Source: Ulva prolifera
Lineage: Eukaryota; Chlorophyta; Ulvophyceae; Ulvales; Ulvaceae
DNA: 64,000 nt
NCBI GenBank assembly: GCA_023078555.1
Contig: CM041198.1
Location: 894,856-958,855, forward strand
Direction: 5' to 3'
A program made the position numbers and the translations under genes. The notes below the pieces were generated by a model that saw only the letters and a list, made by a program, of their open reading frames with translations, ran no database searches and was not told the DNA's origin. Positions 1 through 12,677 of this stretch are shown here, in pieces (the first letter of the stretch is position 1; the number at the start of each line of letters is the position of its first letter).

Positions 1-1375
1 AGCACGGGCAGCTTCATGCGTGTCGTTTCCGTTGGTGTGACCGGAGGTGTAGTGACGGGGAGCAGCGTGGTGACCGCCGTGGTCTGCTGTTTGGGGTGCT
101 CTAGGGCAGGCATGCGTTGGGGCGCAGGCTCAGGGGATATTCCATACACGTGTGGCCGCTTCAGCCTGCATTTCTCAGGTGCTGTGTATCTACAGGCAGG
201 TAGTACTGCCTGTTTGGAGGACTGCCTGACTGCACGTGCTGTCTCGCCGGTTGGTCCGTCGCAGGTGGCTTACCGCTTGAGGGGGGGGGTTCGCGGTGCC
301 ATCAGTCGCTCAGCCATCACAATTACTGTTACGCAGTACAGCAATGCAGTGACACCACTTTCCCTGTACTCAGGCTACGGCGGGTACATTGATGCTGGAG
401 GGCGCCCAGCAATCATGAAAGTCGCCACAAACATGCCCGGACAATTCGCGATCAGCGGTGCAAGACACCAAACCAGTCAATGCATGACCCAAAGGCAAGC
501 ATGCACATCGGATGTTTTTCCTTCAAAAGAGATTATGGAGGTCGTGCTCGCAGCGAAACGCGTGTGTTTGGATCCATGTGCAAGGGTGGTCCTCCTGGAT
601 GACGCTGCCTTTGCTGCCCTACACGAACTCCTGCTCAGGATATCATGCCGCCCGCCAGTTTGCTATTCGACAGTACATTTCCCTGTGACCCGTGCTCCAC
701 TTTTGTTTCCTGCTGTCGCTGTATTGTTGCCCGGATGATGCTTCCCGATCGCCCTTCCATACGACGCGATTCGGGAGGTAACGCTCTACCCGCAACTCTT
801 GCGGCACACAAAGCATCCATAAATCATTCATGAACTTGTCATGTGGCTGCAATGCATTATGCTTTCCAAGACATCAGGCGAAGAAACTGGCAGTGGTGGC
901 CAAGGTGGCCCAGATGGCATACCACTGTGCACCAGTTATATTACAGGCGTGCAGCAAGTCGATCATAAATTGATCCGTGGAGAGCACATTCTGCGGATTT
1001 TTCTCACATGTGATCGCGCGTTGTCATCGAAGCCGCTATGTGTGCCATTGCTAATGTTTGACGTGAGACAATTCGGTCTTTGAGTCTGGACCTTCTGATG
1101 CAGCTGAAGCGTGCATCTTCAATGTATCCTTGCAGGTGGCTTTTGTACAGATTTTGGATATTGTCCTCTTTTTCGCTTCAGCGGATCTAATTTATCCAGG
1201 TGCGCCTGGATTCAGCCACGCTGCAAAAAACATCGAACAGCTCTTGTGTGCTGTAAATATGAACACATGCACTTACAAGGTTCTTTGCTACATCATACAC
1301 CATCTGAATATGCGCTTTCACGCCCAACATTGTGGTACATCACCTTGCAATGCAGCAACGCTCGGCTGAGTGGAA
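1..1375. other. Left flank, no gene recognised
   Basis: A frame on the plus strand (16-738) is open for 240 codons, but its translation shows no recognisable domain, has low-complexity Val/Gly/Cys runs at the start, and lacks the conserved feel of the exons further right. The rest of the stretch gives only short overlapping frames on both strands. It could hold 5' untranslated sequence of the PI31 gene or the end of a gene left of the window; nothing decides between these. Confidence 0.3.
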
Positions 1376-3505
1376 ATGGCTCCGACGCCCGCAACAATCG
1401 CCCTGGCGTACATTAAACAATGCAAGCCAGTGCTCAGGTGTGTTCTGAAGCTTGTTGAAGGATCGCAGCGATTGCAATTCGTGTCTCTGAGTGATCTCGA
1501 GATCTGTGTCCAGAGGAGAGGTGAGCAAGGTCGCATACCTGATGCACGCCTACGCGACGCTGAGCGACTGCACCTTGATCGGTTTGGATGAGAGACCAAG
1601 TGTGCAACCCTGGACAGCCCATGTATGAGCCGAGTGATGTCTTTGGCAGTGAACCAATTATGGAGCCTCCACAGTCCCGCCACTGCCAAGAAAGGGCAAA
1701 TGCCTGGCCTGCATTAGCACATTCTAAGAACGCATTCTGGGTCTGTAATTTCTCATATATTCCATCAGTTGGACTGTATTTTAACATCATCAGAACGCCT
1801 CGTGGCCTCAAGAGACATAGAATAGTGCAGGGGATGTGAGTGCGCAGGAGGTCGAAATGCCAGCAGAATTAGAAAAGCAGGACTTTACATCGCTGCACTA
1901 CCGCACACCACACGGTGCATTGATCGAACTTGCTGTGATGCGAGCTGACAATGAGCTCCTGCTTCATTGGGCCGGTCGTGACGTGGACAACACACATGAA
2001 GCCCCTCAACCAATACACAGCGTTTCAATTCCACTTGGGAAGTACTTCACGGACAGCGAACATGGTGCAGATGCGTATCAACGTGAGCACGTGTCAGAGC
2101 TCATGGAACAGTTCACCGTCGGACTGGACATCTTGTTGCAGGTGCTCAGTACTACTGTCGATGCCTGCAATCATGCATGCTCCAGTTTCTGCTATGCACC
2201 TTGACTGATTCATGGTGGCTGGATGCAAGCCCACATTCCATGTGCCGCACCCATGCGCATTGCACCAAGCGCATCCCGGTGGACCCTGCCCCCCGCATGG
2301 GCCCATGCCTCTTTCCGAAGTGGCAGGCGCAGGGACCATAGCAATACTACATCCACCCCCATTGCGTCAGGCTTTGAGTGTCAGAAAGCCGCAACCATTG
2401 CTGCAAAGGGATGTGTCACACGATGCATCATTGGGGGCGCAAGTCCAAAGCGGCAGTCTGCGTCTGTAGTGCCAAGTATTCATGCATGGCCTGGGCACAT
2501 GCACCAGATCAGCACTGAGGCCTCGTGCCTTGAACTTCAGACTTCAGAATCAAGAGGTGTACAAGTGGGATACCCCAAATGGCATGCGCATTTGTGCCCT
2601 AGACCTGCAAGTCTCCTGGCTCCCCAGATCTTGCTCAAGCGCACAATCAGCTGAAATGCATGCAGGCAAATGACAGAACAGCGACTTCACCAGGGGATGC
2701 AGCCTCCAGGCCCCAGCAGGCAGACCGCGGAAGACCGGACCACATGCCGGCACTGCCGCCTGTGCAGCCGCTTCACGCAATCCACCCACATGCGTCACCA
2801 CTCATGGACGGGGTACCTGCCCTTGGTATGCTATTGGCCTGTTGTTGCCTTAACATCTGTGCGTGCTGCATTATCAGCTCACTGGCATAGGAGCAGGCAC
2901 ATGAGCATGCACGTGTGGTCTGCGTTTTTCATCGTGCATATCCGGTCAGGTCATACCCATGCATGACGGGTGACTGCTCGATCAATGATTGCAGCGTTAT
3001 GAGTCTGAAATGGGTTCAAGGCGGCCATCGCATCCGCGCCTGAGTATCACTTGTACATGCATGTTCCTTCAAACACACCCGTGACATGCTTTTGACATTC
3101 ATGCAGGGGGATCTCATGTCGGCCCAGGCGATCCCATCTTTGCTGGTTTGATGCGAGGCAGGCACCACCTTGGATCATCGGTAAATCCACCAGGTGCCAG
3201 ATTTGACCCTATTGGTGCGCCTGATCTTCCACTCCCCCCGCTCCACCCCCCCGCTCCAGATGCTGCTGTCCACCACGCACTGTGTTCATTGATGCCAAGT
3301 CTTGCCATCACAGCATAAGCGTGCCATGTCTCATTCACAGGATGCGTGCCCTGCAGCACCAGATGGGTTACCAGGATCACACCCCGACGACTTTTCAAGA
3401 CCGGGGCAGGCAGATGGTTGGCACGATCTCGGGCCCCCACCTGGCCGCAATATGCCTGGCAGACGGGGGGGCCTTGGGCATGATCCGTTTGGCGGATTCA
3501 TGTGA
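1376..3505 (+). CDS. PSMF1: Proteasome inhibitor PI31 (PSMF1-like)
   Basis: Homologue of PI31, a cytosolic and nuclear regulator that binds the 20S proteasome and takes part in its assembly and transport. Exons 1376-1437, 1514-1599 and 1831-2141 join in frame and give an N-terminal FP-type domain: an APTPATIALAYIKQ start, then VAYLMHAYATLSDCTLIG, then IPLGKYFTDSEHGADAYQRE, which matches the family segment before the Pro-rich tail. A Pro-rich exon begins at about 2662, and further exons begin near 3106 and 3342. The 3' part carries the hallmark C-terminus: GGSHVGPGDPIFAGL, NPPGARFDPIGAP and a closing GHDPFGGFM, the Gly/Pro/Asp-rich tail by which PI31 contacts the 20S core. The exons between 2141 and 2660 are unresolved. 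The start is the first ATG in frame with the FP domain. It lies 160 bases from the convergent KLHDC4 3' end. Confidence 0.8.
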
Positions 3506-3667
3506 TAGACTTATTGTCTGCTCGTCATTGATCATGTGAAATGCGCCACAATTGACACCGTAGACAATAGTTGCTGTTCACTCAAACTTGTACACAATCG
3601 CTTTGCATATCAGTGTAAATCAATCACCGTGGTCCAGTATCGTTTAGACAAGCGCGTGATGATGACA

Positions 3668-6538
3668 CTAACCGTCATCTCCGCTGCCGTCGGACTCGGG
3701 TAGTGATCGCTCTCCCTCGGCAAAATCCTCTCTTCCAGCAGAGTTGTCTTGCACCAGTTGCCAGCCACTCAGCTTGACGACATCCAGTGACCACAGGTCA
3801 TCGAGTGTGACCTGTGCAAATGACCGATCACTCATGAGGTAATGAACGAAGCAGATACTACCAAAACACAGGCACCTGCGCCGATTAGGGCTTTTGTCAC
3901 GTTGTGAGACTTGGCTGAGAATGTTGAACAGTCAACCGCACCTCCCTATCACCGATCTCCACGATGCCCCCAAGCAGCCACAGCTTATTCTTCACAACAC
4001 AGATGTTTGCATTGATGCGTGCGCGTGGTTTCGGTGCATTCTGGCTGGACAAGTCCACCCCGTAGGCAGCTGGGCTGTAGAGGACCTCACTGATCTTCCC
4101 GCCTATCCGGTACAGCCGCATGGCTTTCCGCACCACATGGCCTCGGTAGTGTGCCTGGATCTTCGTCACAGCCGCCACCTTCTTAGCTTCGTCATCAGAC
4201 ATCGTCGTTCCAACTCTGGCGTTAAGATTTCGCATTGCCTCATCTGCTCACAGAAACCACATGGTCGCGGTGATCAACACCCCCATGACATTGCTGCAAG
4301 CTGAACCAAGCTGGTTGCTCAGGGTGGACACTGGATCACCATGGTCACCACTACAGCAAACAACAGCAGAATCGGTGGCACAGTACAGTGGTTGTGACTG
4401 CTTGCATTCTCTTCACACTGCAGGCAGAGGTGCAGGCAACAAAAAGTGGCACCTGCTGCTTCTTGCTTCATGCGCATTGCAACAGGGTACCAACGCATCT
4501 GCTCCAGGTTCAATTGATACAAGTCATTAAAGAAGCTGGAGATCAGGACTTCGCCGCCCTTTGCCTCCTCATCAGCCGCCCCACCGAACAGGAAAGCACG
4601 GTTCTTTTGCTTCACCATCGCGAAAGAAGCCCGCTTTGAGGGAGCCATTCCGATCTTTGGCTTCTTATCCCACTGCACAAATCGACGTGTATTGTCGCGT
4701 GAAACATGGCCGTCTCCAGGTGTGGGTCATTTTTGACAAGTCCCACCATGCATCGAGCACTAGTTGTTCTTCAGCTGTCAGGAACAAAGCATGCATATTG
4801 CTTTGCAGCTTGAAGGATAGAATCCCGATGCTTGAACAGCTGTCTGTCAAAATGCCGGCGGTGACTGAAAGAAGGACTAATACTATGACATCTGACTGCA
4901 ATGTACATGATGTGCCAGCACTGTGGCACGGGAGACGAGCATGTGGTCAGGTGGCACCTTGGCAGAGGGAATATGCCAGCACCATGTGTCGTCCATGGCT
5001 ACGCCGTGCTGCATGTCTTTGTCGTCTTCGTCCACCTGCTTCGAGTAACCCCCATGCAGCACTAGCATTTCTGCATGGCCTACCCACTGGAAGCCACTTC
5101 GGGCAGAAGGCCACCGTCCACTCATGTCACCGATGCTCGTCCACTTCAAAGCACTGGGATCAAAGGTCCACAGGTCTCGATAGTACTTTGGCATTGCGTC
5201 ACCGGCGTCATAGTATCCACCAAAGAGATAGATGATACCCTGATGACACAGCATGCGATGCCCTGATCGAGCTGTTGGTCCACCTTTGATGCTGAGCTCC
5301 TCCCACTGCCATGTACTCAGGTCCAGACGCCATAAATCCCTGCAGGTACATGGATTTTGGGAGCATGCAAGCGACGCAGGTGCATCGAGTGGACGTCTCA
5401 CACGCACAAACCAGGGTGGAGAGGCGACTGCTCAGACGAAGATGATCACACCTGAAATGCTTGAATTTCTGTTGGTTTGGTGATGTGAATTCGCCCCCAA
5501 ACATGTACAGGTGCCCCTTATGTACAGCAGCACTGCATGCTGACCGAGGCTGAGGACCCGGACTTTTCACGTGCGTCCACTTTTGCTTTACTGTCTCATA
5601 TGTGTATATGTCTCCATACACATGAATTTTTCCCGTCGCCTTATCCCAGCATTCCCCGCCAAAGAGCAAGATTTCGTCCTTTCGCTGCACACGCTCAAAC
5701 CATCTGTGAAAAGGGGCTGCAGTAATCGCAATCCGACTTCTTGTATATCAATGAATTCTTACTTGTCAATAGATTTCTACAATGGCCCAATGAGGCAAGA
5801 CAGGCAAACTCAAAATGAATGTTGCAGAATAGGTGTAGTCGGCGCCATTGCAATTGACATGTAGATTTCGAAAATCGTGAATCAGAGGATTTCAGGCTGG
5901 GATTGAGGGGTTGTCAGGCGTACGGAATCGCACCAGGTCACCAGTTGGTACCCATACGCAGCACACTCGTGGTGCGGGTGGTGAGCAGTCCTCATGTATG
6001 GTTGCAGACTGGGATTTTTTCTTTTCCAAGTCCAGCTGTGCTAGAATTGCGTCGATGTCGTCTTCATCTACGCCTGCTTCACGTCTGCATGAGAGACGTG
6101 CAATTGACGGAGATTCACCTACAGCCGCAGTGTACATGGTCTGCCTACTGCAGGGTGCACAAGTGCCTACATTTACGAAGGCACAGACAGAAACATATGC
6201 TGCTTTGCTAACAACTTACTCTGTGAAGTTTTCGACACGGTATCTCAGCACGCACATCTATTAGCCAGACCCTACTCTTTTCTTGACAAAGGCGTGTTTT
6301 GACAGGTGAGGGCGCAACCAAGAGCCCTGGAGAGTGTCTACGGACTTCATCATAAGTCTCGATGTGTACAAGACAATGTTATAGCTGGACGGGGTTAGGT
6401 CCCAGAGGCAGTGCGGGGAAAGGGGCACCTATCTTTCTTTGCTTCGTTTTGAGCAGTCTTTCGTTCGGTCTTGGCAGCTCCATGACCAGCAGCGACAGAT
6501 CCTTTCTGTTTCTTCCGTTTGTCCCTGCCCTTGCCCAT
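3668..6538 (-). CDS. KLHD4: KLHDC4-type kelch-repeat protein with an IQ motif
   Basis: Beta-propeller scaffold protein of the KLHDC4/Kel3 family; the molecular role is not settled. Exons (minus): 6538-6429, 6084-5942, 5716-5452, 5339-4958, 4672-4453, 4243-3942, 3811-3668; they sum to 1566 bases, 521 residues, the usual family length (about 520). The N-terminus is the Lys-rich MGKGRDKRKKQKG leader, followed by DEDDIDAILAQLDLEKKK, as in the family. Kelch repeats follow: EILLFGGECWD, HLYMFGGEFTSP, IYLFGGYYDAG, MLVLHGGYSKQ and RAFLFGGAADEE, then a last one at LWLLGGI. Between the last two sits AVTKIQAHYRGHVVRKAM, a textbook IQ calmodulin-binding motif not expected in this family. The tail is acidic and ends at TAG. 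The intron 2 boundary (5942/5716) is the least certain: it was chosen because it keeps frame. It is divergent from SDH1. Confidence 0.85.
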
Positions 6539-6979
6539 GCTGCTTTCACTTCACCGCATATGGGGCAATCAGAGCAGTGAATGGTGACGGTTCATGCGAT
6601 GTGCCAGCACGCTCACCCCAGAACAGATGCAGCCATGGTAACGTCGCCATCGACCTCTCCCTACAATGGCGAGCTCCCAATGTCAACTATGTCTCGCTGT
6701 GTAGATGGAGTCATCTATGCTGTCCTGGCTGTCGATAGAATTGAACCTGCCGTGTTGAAGCGACGCTGGAAACGTATACCTGTAGCCACAAAGTAGGCCG
6801 CGGACGCGTACATGACGAGACCGGCGGTCGCGATCGCGCGACAATGGACACTGTGTGGCCATATGGCAATCTACGCTTCTTCAGCTATTTAAGTGGCGCG
6901 AAATATTCTGAAGTGACCGGCGCGGTTGATCAAAGATTCAGTGCTGCAGTGGTGTCCCTGGTCAGCAGTGCTGGACAAC
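6539..6979. promoter_or_regulatory. Divergent intergenic promoter region, KLHDC4 / SDH1
   Basis: The 441 bases between the two start codons must contain both 5' untranslated regions and both promoters. A short open frame at 6581-6796 in this gap has no recognisable product. No TATA box at a convincing distance was seen; the call rests on head-to-head geometry. Confidence 0.5.
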
Positions 6980-9462
6980 ATGGCCTGGTTTCTACGGGAT
7001 GCAGCATTAGCTGCACGAACTCTAGCTCGTGGTACTCGGCACTACAGCACCCACAAATATCCTATTATTGAGCATACGTATGATGCTATTGTCGTTGGCG
7101 CTGGCGGTGCAGGACTTCGAGCTGCTGTCGGATTGGCGGAGCAAGGATTCAATGCAGCGTACGCCGTTTGTGAAAGTCAGGTTGCAGTGACGTCAGACCA
7201 CACACTGTCAAGTGTCAGCTTTCGGAGGGCGTTAATAAAGCTTCTTCTGCAGATGCATCACCAAACTGTTTCCGACACGGTCACACACCGTGGCTGCCCA
7301 AGGTGGCATCAATGCGGCATTGGGCAACATGACAACAGATGACTGGCGTTGGCATGCGTATGATACCATCAAAGGCTCGGACTGGCTCGGTGATCAGGAC
7401 GCAATCCAGTATATGTGCCGGGAAGCACCAGAGGCAGTTATTGAGCTTGAAAACTATGGTCTGCCATTCTCCCGGACTGAAGATAATAAAATCTACCAGC
7501 GTGCCTTCGGAGGACAGTCTCTAGACTATGGAAAGGGTGGTCAAGCTTTGCGTACCGCTTGTGCAGCTGACCGCACTGGTCACGCCATGCTCCACACACT
7601 GTATGGCCAGGCCATGAAGAAGGATGTGCAGTTCTACGGTGCGCAGGCTTTACATCTCGCTTCATTTTTGTATGTGTATCTATGCTTGTGCTTGCAACGC
7701 CGCCCCTGGATGGTGTTCATGTGCAACTGTCTGTGTGATGATGCAGTTGAGTACTTTGCGCTTGATCTCATCATGGACGAGTCTGGCACCTGCAAGGGTA
7801 TCACTGCTCTATGCCTGGAGGATGGGTCAGTGCACAAATTCCGTGCGCACCAAACTATTCTAGCCACAGGTGGCTACGGCCGTACATACTTCTCGGCCAC
7901 GTCCGCCCATACCTGCACAGGCGACGGCAATGCGATGGCCGCGCGAGCAGGAATTCCCCTGCAGGATCAAGAGTTTGTGCAGTTCCACCCGACTGGTGTG
8001 TATGGAGCAGGCTGCCTCATCACAGAAGGCTCTCGTGGTGAGGGCGGTGTCCTGCGAAACAGTGAGGGCGAGCGCTTCATGGAGAGGTGTCGATCCTGTC
8101 AATGAAGCAGTGCTTAATTGTCAAATTTCAACGCCTCGTCTGATCATGCTCATATGTATGGGTCTGTGTGTGAGGCGCAAGAATGGTGCGTGTCTACCAA
8201 GTTGATGTCATGTTCACTTTCAAATCCGTGTTCTGCAGGTATGCACCCTCAGCAAAGGATCTCGCATCGCGGGATGTTGTTTCAAGATCCATGACAATGG
8301 AAATCCGCGAAGGCCGTGGGGTTGGACCAGAGAAAGATCACATCTACCTCCATCTCAATCACCTACCCCCTGAACTCTTGGCCGAGCGTCTACCGGGTAT
8401 CTCAGAGACAGCAGCTATCTTTGCTGGTGTTGATGTGACACGGGAGCCGATTCCTGTGCTCCCCACAGTTCATTACAATATGGGGGGTATTCCAACCAAC
8501 TGGAAGGGGCAGGTGCGTGGTGAACTCCTTAGTACCAGAACGTTCTGACAAATAACATTTTGACACGCAACTAACAACAGAACCACCTCATCTCGAGATC
8601 GCCTTGTCGGTAGCATTGACCAGGTCCGATTTTCGGTTGTCCATCATATATTGTACTGTGTGCAGGTCATCAAGCCAACAAAGAAAGACCCTGATGCAAT
8701 TGTGCCAGGGCTGTTGGCAGCTGGCGAGGCTGCGTGTGCGTCTGTTCATGGAGCTAACCGCTTGGGGGCAAACTCACTGCTTGACATCGTCGTTTTCGGA
8801 CGTGCGTGTGCAAACACAGTGGGCGAAATCCTCAAACCTGGAGAGGCACATTCTCCACTGGCCGCTGGAGCGGGTGATGATGCAGTGGAGCGCATGGAGC
8901 AGCTACGTACCTCAAATGGTAGTGAAAGCGCAGCAGTCCTTCGCAAAAAGATGCAGAAGGTGATGCAGAACGATGCAGCTGTGTTCCGGACACAGGTACG
9001 TTGCAGTTGATCTTGTCCTGTCAAAGTTAACGATCCATCATATAATGTCAGGTATGTGCATCGTCCGAGAGTTGGATATTTTTATCAACAAGGCCATTTG
9101 CGGTGTAGGAAACACTGGAAGAAGGCTGCACTGCTCTTGACGCTGTGGTAGATCAGTATGCGTCCCTAGGATTGAAGGACCGGTCTACAGTGTGGAACAC
9201 TGATCTGGTGGAGGCCATGGAGTTGAACAACCTCCTCATCAATGCATCTACTACCATACACTCTGCTGAGCAGCGCAAGGAATCCCGGGGTGCACACTCC
9301 CGCGAAGACTTCACCAAGCGTGATGATGAGAAATGGATGAAGCACACGATTGCGTACTGGGATATGGCTACGAACAGGCCCAAGATTGAGTATCGGCCAG
9401 TACACATGCAGCCTCTTGATTCTGATATGGAGCACGTCCCGCCAAAGGCTCGTGTGTACTAG
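6980..9462 (+). CDS. SDH1: Succinate dehydrogenase flavoprotein subunit, mitochondrial
   Basis: Catalytic flavoprotein of respiratory complex II; oxidises succinate to fumarate in the mitochondrial matrix and passes electrons to the iron-sulfur subunit. Six exons: 6980-7158, 7253-7638, 7747-8086, 8239-8512, 8666-8995, 9109-9462. They total 1863 bases, 620 residues, close to the family's 620-660, with every GT-AG junction in frame. The chosen ATG opens [20 protein letters not shown], an Arg-rich mitochondrial presequence; an upstream in-frame codon would only weaken that leader. Visible motifs: FAD-binding [12 protein letters not shown], the flavin-linking His in [11 protein letters not shown], substrate-site stretches [31 protein letters not shown] and [13 protein letters not shown], and [13 protein letters not shown] near the C-terminus. 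Stop is TAG. No residue loss seen. Confidence 0.97.
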
Positions 9463-10082
9463 AACGTTTTGTTGATGGTAATGTACGTACATGTTGTAGA
9501 TTTTCTTTGAAAGACATTGGGTGCCACAGCCGTGGGCATTCAGCCTCCAGCATGCTATATCCCGCTTGTTTGCATAGCGGCGAGCCGCATCGCGTCTAGG
9601 CTGCATTCAGCATCTGTCGTCTTGGTAATATGGCATGCATCATGAAATCCCATTTACTGTTTCGTCCACAACGTGCCAACAGGTGCTGCAACGAACTGGC
9701 ATGCCTTGTCCAAATACATCACCTTACAGTGTTGATGCACCATCGTGTAACCAAAGGCTGGGTAATTATCCCATGGCATCGCAGGTGTCAGTACATCTCT
9801 TACTATTACTGCCATACAACCCCAAATGGCAGCTTGCTTCGCTTCACATCACAGTGGGCCACAATCATCAAATACTCGACCACTCGTAAACACGCTTGTG
9901 CTTGAAAACTTGCAAGCAACAGCATGTTCCTTGCTTATGAGGCCAATTTTTCCAGTGTGTGTCCCATCTGTGTTCGTGTGTCCATGGTTGCTCCAGCTTT
10001 CCAGACTCCAGACTTTCACATATCCCATGAGCTTCTACAGACCTGTCCCTAATACGATCCATGTTTGTCCTGACCAGAAGAG
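9463..10082. other. Convergent intergenic stretch
   Basis: 620 bases between the 3' ends of SDH1 and the C2/LysM gene. Short frames (9630-9905, 9826-10119) have no recognisable product. It presumably holds the two 3' untranslated regions and their polyadenylation signals, which I could not place. Confidence 0.4.
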
Positions 10083-11765
10083 TCAGGCTAGTTGGCAGTG
10101 TGCCACTCGCACGTCATGAGGTCGTGTGCCCGTGTTCCTCACTGAATTCGGAGCCTGCACACATAGCCGCCACACGTGTCCCGAGTTCATGTGCAAGCGC
10201 GATGAACGTGCTGATGCGTTGGTCTTGACTCCAATCCTGCGGAAGACCTCAGGGATGTGTCAGCTGCCATGCAATTGTGCCGTACAGGCAAGTCCCAGTA
10301 CATGTATACATGCAATGGTAGTTGGTCATATGGATGCTTCAGAAGGTTGGAATGGTACCTATCACCAGGGTAGATGAGGTGAGGATCACTTATGATGGAC
10401 CGATTCTTATCATAAACGCGAAGGTAATCCTGATTGAAACACTCCCCAATCGTGCACAGATCATCACCCTCCTCCACTGTGTAGTAGATGGGGCGTTTTG
10501 TCTTGGCCAGTGACAAGAAGCCAAGGACAACAGCAATCCCAACAGCAATCGGCATGGGAAGGTTGCTCCCTCGTGGGGCCTGCAAAGAACCCATGAATCA
10601 TTCCGTGCAGATGGACCAAAAGCTGTGTAAAGCCTGTTATGGAGGTTCACCGACTGCCCATTTCCATTGGATGCACGTTGCCTTGTGTTGCTATTTTTGG
10701 CTTGAATTGCCATCAGCAGCTCGCCAGTTTTGAGAGTTGGCTCTCCAGCATCAATGAAGGGGAACCAGCTGTGCACAGCTCCGGCTGCTACAACATCACC
10801 AACCCGCATCTTGCATTCTCCAAGCACCAGATCACCCCCGGGTGACGCTAGGAGGAGCTCCAACTGCAGATCTGATAGAGGGACATGAGGAAATTGGCCT
10901 CACAGTGCCCTCACAGCGCAGAACGTACATACATACCTTCAGCACATCCTTGTTCACATTTTTATAAGGGACCACGAGGTGCTCCATGAACAAGACATTG
11001 TCGCCTGCCTTTTTAGGTGATTTTTTTTCAGTGCGAACCTGAAAACGTCACACGCCACAATGCTGAACAAGCTGTAACGCCAAGCTGCGTATGTCCACGG
11101 GACAAAGCAAACTCTGTCCCCCATCCAAGATCACTGAACGTGCAATTTGCGTTGCGTTGGCCTACGATACCGAACGGCTCACCTCTGTTTCGTCGTTCAC
11201 CATGGCGCGAATGTAGAACGGACCAGGGCTTTCCTCGTCCGCGGGATACTCTCTCAAAGCTGCGAATGAAGTGATTTGTTGGTACTCAAGTTACACGGGA
11301 TACTGGATGCATGGGTGCTGAAATGAGCTGCAGATATCGCCTCCGTGCAGCGCAGAAGTACATGACAGAATCACATCAGAGATAGACAACGTACACATAA
11401 CCGAAATACTCAGTGTCTTTGCCATCTGCTTGATTCTTTTGGGCACCACAGCCAACAAGTTTAGACGTACCTGGGCGAGTACGCTTTCCCGTGCAGAACA
11501 AGCGCCGGGAAACGTCAATCGGACTGATCAGGACAACGCAAAGTTCGACATCCGTTGTAGCAACTGTTCCAGCAGAGCGTTGCGTTGATGCATGTCACCG
11601 AAACAACGTGTTGGGATTCCAGTGCCCTTCCGGACAGGGCCCATGCATTGGGCTCATGCCCTGTCGCTCCACGCTTGGCACACCGCAGCCTGACGATATC
11701 ATATACCGTTACAATCGTCGTAACACCAAAGGGGTTGCCGCCTTCATCGTCTGAGCTTGCCAATC
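10083..11765 (-). CDS. C2 domain protein with transmembrane segment and C-terminal LysM domain
   Basis: Resolved exons (minus): about 11575-11472, 11259-11183, 11038-10937, 10863-10651, 10579-10359, 10236-10083; the five listed after the first are joined in frame. The N-terminal half reads as a C2 beta-sandwich: DVELCVVLISPIDVSRRLF, then GPFYIRAMVNDETEV, then a strand with VLFMEHLVVPYKNVNKDVLK, then LVLGECKMRVGDVVAAG and GELLMAIQAK. A hydrophobic helix PMPIAVGIAVVLGFLSLA follows directly, then a LysM repeat: IYYTVEEGDDLCTIGECF with IISDPHLIYPGDR closing it. C2 domains bind phospholipid, often with calcium; LysM binds N-acetylglucosamine glycans. Here the C2 would lie on one side of a membrane and LysM on the other. 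The first exon is unresolved: a coding-like stretch (SSDDEGGNPFGVTTIVT) lies near 11700-11757 but no ATG joins it cleanly. Function unknown. Confidence 0.65.
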
Positions 11766-12677
11766 CTCAAGCTCCACGCAGCCGACGTCATCCCGCTCAT
11801 CATGCATTAATGAGGTCGCCCACCTGATTATGCAAGTGAACAAGGGAATCGAGTCCAGAACATCAGAATCGCATGTGTGCTGATAAACTGTGTCTGAGCC
11901 ACACCAACATCAAAGGAAAAGTTGGCGGTGCAAGCACATAATTCGAAGCCTGCATTAGCACATGGCGCCAATCCATTGCACACCCAGGTGAGCTGAATGC
12001 ACCATCGCCGCTCAAGCGCCCCTTGCGGTGGCGACCACATGAGGTGCACTGGCGGCAGCGCCGATGGCATGTTGTTAGTAGAATGTGTCTACTGCTACAC
12101 CTGGGCTGTCTCGCAGCCCACACCCCTTGCGGGACAACTTAAACAAGGCCAAGGAAGCAGATGCCAATGCCCATGAGCTTGACTAGCGGCCGGCAGACTA
12201 CATGCTGCATATGCAGCAGCGGTCTGATGCCACTCAGCCTGCTGGGATACCGAACTTGCGTGGCGTGGCATGCAGGCACGAATATATTCGGCTGCACAAG
12301 TGTGTGCTGTGTGACAAAGCGACGAGGCAGGCAGCACCGCGTCAACTGTGCATCTCACGAAAGTGTCTACCAACCCAACACAATGCACCCCAGCCACGGC
12401 CAGCATAAGTAGAATCCAGAGCGCCCACGCCGACGCACAGGGACATCACAACCCCCGCTTCCGCAGCAACCCCACAAAAACACACACCCACACAGACATA
12501 AGTACACACCTGTCCTACCCCACATGCGCAGACCAGTCCGCATACCCACCCACAAAACTCCCTCCAACACTCCTACGCAGCCGCGCCCGACGCGGCCCAA
12601 CACAAGGCAGGTCGGTAGGGCCGCCCGACAGTGGGGGCCCCAGCCCCAGACCCCCGGCCCTCCCCACACATCCGCAG
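11766..12677. other. No gene recognised; C-rich right half
   Basis: Short overlapping frames on both strands only. From about 12420 the plus strand becomes C-rich and its translation Pro/Thr/Arg-rich (low complexity). The upstream part may contain the first exon and promoter of the C2/LysM gene. Confidence 0.3.

Noticed and set aside
16..738. 240-codon frame at the left edge as a protein-coding gene
   Set aside because: No domain, low-complexity start, no conserved segment and no evidence of a partner exon; length alone is not enough at this GC content.
4665..4901. 78-codon minus-strand hydrophobic frame inside the KLHDC4 gene
   Set aside because: It lies in the intron between 4958 and 4672, both of whose splice sites join kelch blades in frame.
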